Origin: JACRDV01 sp024860865 [NCBI: Methanobacteriota archaeon]
GTDB lineage: Archaea; JACRDV01
Reading direction: 5' to 3'
Assembly (NCBI GenBank): GCA_024860865.1
Contig: JACRDV010000034.1
Span: forward strand, 1-17,615
DNA length: 17,615 nt
In this document: positions 15,285 to 17,615 of the stretch, in pieces
How the letters are laid out: each line of letters begins with the position of its first letter
Position numbering within the stretch: the stretch's first letter is position 1
Program-made: the position numbers and the translations under genes
Notes under the pieces: generated by a model
What the model was told of the DNA's origin: nothing
The model's input: only the letters and a program-made list of their open reading frames with translations
The model's database searches: none

Positions 15285-16040
15285 CTATAGAATTAATTTA
15301 ATTTTAAGAGACTTTTTGGCCTCTTCTATTAATAAATCCATTTCTTTATGCTCTAACTCAATATATTCTTTTGTCAACTTTGCAATTGTTTTATAAAATA
15401 TATGTTTTGAAGATTCTTTAACTTTACTACAAAATTTTGGAGCCCATGTTATCAGATGTTCAGTAAGAAATTCCTTTTGCATCTCTAAGAATTTTATTGC
15501 ACTATCTTTATCCCTAGATTTCCAGGCTTCAAATTCCTTGTTAGTTAAATAATGCATAAACTCTAATTCTAGGCCAATGTGATCTGGCAAATCTTTGCAA
15601 TTTTCTGAAATTTTTACGCCAGCTTTTCTATATTTTTCTTTTACAGCTACTGTAGATTTGCCATAAAGTAAACCTTCAACAACTTCTGTCTTTGGAGATA
15701 ATCCTGCTTCTGGAACGCCAGAATATTCAATAGTCCATTTATCTTTGTATACTGATTCATATGGCGGAACATAATCCAAACCCGGTGCTGTGAACAAACG
15801 AGTATATTCAATTTCAAGCTCATTGAGCAGAGTATTCAGCTCTGAATTTTCAATAAACTTTGAAAGAGAAGCAAATATCGAACCTGAAAAACTTCTAAGT
15901 GCTAATAAAAAATTTTTGTCCTTTATTTTCTCTACAAATTCTTTTGAAGGTTTAAAAGAATAAATTAATGAAAAAAAATTATATATATTGCTTCTAGCTT
16001 CAGCTAATTCTTCAAAGTCTTTAAAATTTTTCTCACTCAT
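15285..16040 (-). CDS. TorD/DmsD-type chaperone for a molybdopterin oxidoreductase
   Basis: All-helical redox-enzyme maturation protein that binds the apo catalytic subunit and its leader until the cofactor is inserted. Family marks in the 251-aa form are EYTRLFTAPGLDYVPPYESVY (78-98 region), LPDHIGLELEFMHYL (151-165) and FLTEHLITWAPKFC (191-204). ATG at 16040 is chosen. The frame stays open for 89 codons further upstream, but that part is hydrophobic, low-complexity, unlike TorD, and would overlap the cytochrome gene. A TATA-like element centred 27 nt before 16040 suggests a leaderless start of its own. It is 20 nt ahead of the iron-sulfur gene and downstream of the cytochrome and reductase genes, the usual company for TorD. 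Confidence 0.9.
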   Translation of the reverse strand: MSEKNFKDFEELAEARSNIYNFFSLIYSFKPSKEFVEKIKDKNFLLALRSFSGSIFASLSKFIENSELNTLLNELEIEYTRLFTAPGLDYVPPYESVYKDKWTIEYSGVPEAGLSPKTEVVEGLLYGKSTVAVKEKYRKAGVKISENCKDLPDHIGLELEFMHYLTNKEFEAWKSRDKDSAIKFLEMQKEFLTEHLITWAPKFCSKVKESSKHIFYKTIAKLTKEYIELEHKEMDLLIEEAKKSLKIKLIL

Positions 16041-16063
16041 AGTTTTATTTTTTGACAATATCA

Positions 16064-16087
16064 ATAATATAGTTATTGGCTTAAGCC
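16064..16087 (-). promoter_or_regulatory. candidate promoter of the torD-like gene
   Basis: TATATTAT on the minus strand (16064-16071) is centred about 27 nt before the ATG at 16040. Immediately upstream is the perfect 10-bp palindrome GGCTTAAGCC (16078-16087). Together they look like a promoter with an operator, in a 208-bp gap that has no other gene. Confidence 0.45.
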
Positions 16088-16222
16088 TATCAAAGAATTT
16101 ATTTCCATAAAAAATGGTTCTGAGCCTTCCAATTAATATAAGAAAGCCATTTTTAAATAACAATATTTGGGAAGCTAGGAATAGAACTACAGATTTCCTT
16201 GAGGTACCCAAAACTAAAATTG

Positions 16223-16247
16223 GAGAAAAGAAAAAATAAAAAATTTT
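16223..16247 (-). terminator. T-rich tract just after the cytochrome gene
   Basis: Right after the cytochrome stop codon the minus strand runs through several groups of five to six T with few other bases. Oligo-T runs are the known intrinsic termination signal of archaeal RNA polymerase, so the reductase-cytochrome transcript probably ends here in part. Confidence 0.5.
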
Positions 16248-16248
16248 T

Positions 16249-16677
16249 TCACATATTTTTTCTGTACTTTCTGTATAGACTATATAGCAAAACAGGTAGT
16301 ATAGCAACTACCACTATTGCGGTTGGCCCACATATAGGTTTCTTTTCTTCTTTAGGAGGAGCTGGAGTTGGAGCAACTAAAGAGTGAATATTTATTTTGC
16401 CCAGAAGATTGCCCCTATCAGCATGGCACCCATTGCAGATCTCAGGAGTAGGTCTCGTCATCTTTGTGTGTACAGTACCCATTTGCTCAGTGCCCCTATG
16501 GCATACAAAGCACTCAGTGCCCTCTTTACTATGTTTGCTTGCCTTCCAATCTTCTACAATTTTTGGCGTTGTTCCCGTGTGGCATTTTACGCAATCCTCA
16601 AATTTTTCTTGCGCCGATACAGTTTGGATAAGAAATATAGTTACAAGAACTAATGATATCGCAATTAGTTTTTTCAT
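16249..16677 (-). CDS. triheme cytochrome c with signal peptide and CGP-CTERM-like anchor
   Basis: A 142-aa exported multiheme cytochrome. A signal peptide (MKKLIAISLVLVTIFLIQ then TVSA, cut before Gln) is followed by three CxxCH heme sites: CVKCH, CFVCH and CNGCH. Spare histidines (in SKHSKEG, TVHTK and NIHSL) could be distal ligands. After a Pro/Lys-rich linker comes ICGPTAIVVVAILPVLLYS and a basic tail. This layout resembles the CGP-CTERM sorting signal described from Thermococcales, implying attachment at the outer face of the membrane. Upstream GTG codons at 16689 and 16686 are in frame, but AAGGTGGTGA lies 5 nt before ATG 16677, so that ATG is preferred. It follows the reductase gene closely and would exchange electrons with it or with a quinol oxidase. 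Confidence 0.88.
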   Translation of the reverse strand: MKKLIAISLVLVTIFLIQTVSAQEKFEDCVKCHTGTTPKIVEDWKASKHSKEGTECFVCHRGTEQMGTVHTKMTRPTPEICNGCHADRGNLLGKINIHSLVAPTPAPPKEEKKPICGPTAIVVVAILPVLLYSLYRKYRKNM

Positions 16678-16690
16678 CTCTTTCACCACC

Positions 16691-17615
16691 TTATGCCTTC
16701 ACAAGCTTTACTTTAGTATCATAGAAAACTGCACTTCCGCCAGTTAGATCTGAGAGACACGTGTTTTTAAGATGAGGATCAACTAACATTGCTGCATTAG
16801 CATGAATGCCTCTACCCCTGCGTTCATCTCCTTTGACAACAACTCCATCAACACTTATATCCCGGCTCCCAGTAGCCCAGTTACCAAAGCCAAGTGAAAA
16901 GGCAATTACTCCAGGTGCGATGGCTTGAGAAACTTTAACTTTGCCCACCATTGGTAGTTTTCCTCCTGCTTTAAGGTCCCATGTGCCTTCAGGATTAGAT
17001 GGTGAAACAACCTTTGTTTTATCCCCATCTTTTAATCCTAACCTATCTGCATCCTTTTTATTTATCAAGATGAAATTCTCTGAGAGTACGGCTAAGAGCC
17101 AATAGTCGACACACGTCCTCGATTTTGTCTGGGTTACTTCTCTATGGGTAATCAGCTGAAGATCATACTCTGGATCAAATTTGATCTCATTGCCCAAAGA
17201 ATCTGTTAAAGGCATATATGCTGGCAAACCATAGAAGTACTTTCCAGTTCTGGAATTTTTAGTAGTAGCTGTCTTCTCTTGGTACATGTTGATTAAGTTC
17301 TGACCAGATTTCTTGTAAGTGTGAACAATCCAACCAGGTTGTTTGCCTTTCTTTCCCTCTTCAAAGTCCTCAAAGGCTCCCCCACGATTGAGCGCATACA
17401 CTGTTTTTCTCCAATTATCTCCTGCAATCTTTTTCCATCTTTCAACATCGAAAACTGTCTTTGAAAGGTGTCTTCGTGCTTTTGTAAAAAGTTCTATCTC
17501 TTCATCGCTTGCATCAGGCACTTTAGCATCCACTGCAACATTCGCAGCTTGCCTTACATAATAATCATCTGGCTTTTTAAGATCTACGCCTTTCTCAAAT
17601 CCATCTGGGCCAAAA
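16691..17615 (-). CDS. molybdopterin oxidoreductase catalytic subunit (DMSO-reductase family), 5' end outside window
   Basis: The C-terminal 307 residues of a large molybdopterin enzyme; the frame is open to the window edge, so the start and the cofactor-binding N-terminal domains are missing. The molybdopterin dinucleotide-binding domain is evident: LITHREVTQTKSRTCVDYWL, NFILINKKDADRLGLKDGD, then GVIAFSLGFGNWATGS and GRGIHANAAMLVDPHLKNTC, ending GGSAVFYDTKVKLVKA. This arrangement resembles the tetrathionate/arsenate/polysulfide-type branch of the family, but the substrate cannot be assigned from this part. The gene precedes the cytochrome (13 nt to its ATG), then TorD and the iron-sulfur protein. 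Whether a Tat leader is present needs the missing 5' part. Confidence 0.9.
   Translation of the reverse strand, partial: FGPDGFEKGVDLKKPDDYYVRQAANVAVDAKVPDASDEEIELFTKARRHLSKTVFDVERWKKIAGDNWRKTVYALNRGGAFEDFEEGKKGKQPGWIVHTYKKSGQNLINMYQEKTATTKNSRTGKYFYGLPAYMPLTDSLGNEIKFDPEYDLQLITHREVTQTKSRTCVDYWLLAVLSENFILINKKDADRLGLKDGDKTKVVSPSNPEGTWDLKAGGKLPMVGKVKVSQAIAPGVIAFSLGFGNWATGSRDISVDGVVVKGDERRGRGIHANAAMLVDPHLKNTCLSDLTGGSAVFYDTKVKLVKA

Noticed and set aside
16041-16307. N-terminal extension of the TorD-like frame by 89 codons
   Set aside because: It overlaps the cytochrome gene, is hydrophobic and low in complexity, is not part of TorD, and contains the terminator and promoter signals.
16397-16747. 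Plus-strand frame of 116 codons opposite the cytochrome
   Set aside because: Antisense to a cytochrome with three CxxCH sites and a signal peptide; no support of its own.
1-17615. CRISPR arrays, tRNA or rRNA genes, complete insertion sequences
   Set aside because: No regularly spaced repeats, no tRNA-like cloverleaf with a TTCRANYC-type arm, no rRNA-like conserved stretch and no transposase were seen on reading both strands.

Overview
The window most probably comes from an AT-rich, uncultivated archaeon. The signs are a Tfx-family regulator, a DUF1786 protein, an archaeal MobB with the C-terminal extension known from archaeal homologues, a CGP-CTERM-like surface anchor on a cytochrome, TATA boxes about 27 nt upstream of start codons (leaderless arrangement), and GGTGAT-type ribosome sites matching an archaeal 16S tail. 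Initiation at TTG and GTG is frequent. The phylum cannot be fixed from this window; no rRNA or tRNA gene was seen.

Region 1 (about 1-6160) is a cell-surface polysaccharide locus. A DegT-type sugar aminotransferase and a NodB-like polysaccharide deacetylase lie on the plus strand. A membrane-anchored protein of unknown function lies between them on the minus strand. Facing the deacetylase is a tight minus-strand operon: DUF4330 membrane protein, Wzy-like oligosaccharide polymerase, GT4 glycosyltransferase. Region 2 (6163-7816) holds an OGG1-type 8-oxoguanine DNA glycosylase, a GC-richer block with no gene I can name (7286-7470), and a solitary AbrB/VapB-type DNA-binding protein with a palindrome over its promoter.

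Region 3 (7817-13764) is a compact minus-strand molybdenum operon: tfx, DUF1786, a canonical MoeA, a diverged MoeA, a MOT1-type molybdate transporter, and MobB. Genes overlap or are separated by at most 22 nt. The operon starts at one strong TATA box plus a perfect 7-bp-arm palindrome that abuts the tfx start codon. Transport, metal insertion, nucleotide handling and a regulator are thus encoded together.

Region 4 (14134-17615) is a minus-strand respiratory cluster of the DMSO-reductase superfamily. It comprises the C-terminal third of a molybdopterin oxidoreductase (cut by the window edge), a triheme cytochrome c with N-terminal signal peptide and C-terminal anchor, a TorD-like chaperone, and a multi-cluster ferredoxin-like protein. 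Region 3 would supply the molybdenum cofactor, region 4 uses it, and TorD and the iron-sulfur protein would serve maturation and electron transfer. A 389-bp stretch with no recognisable gene (13745-14133) separates regions 3 and 4.
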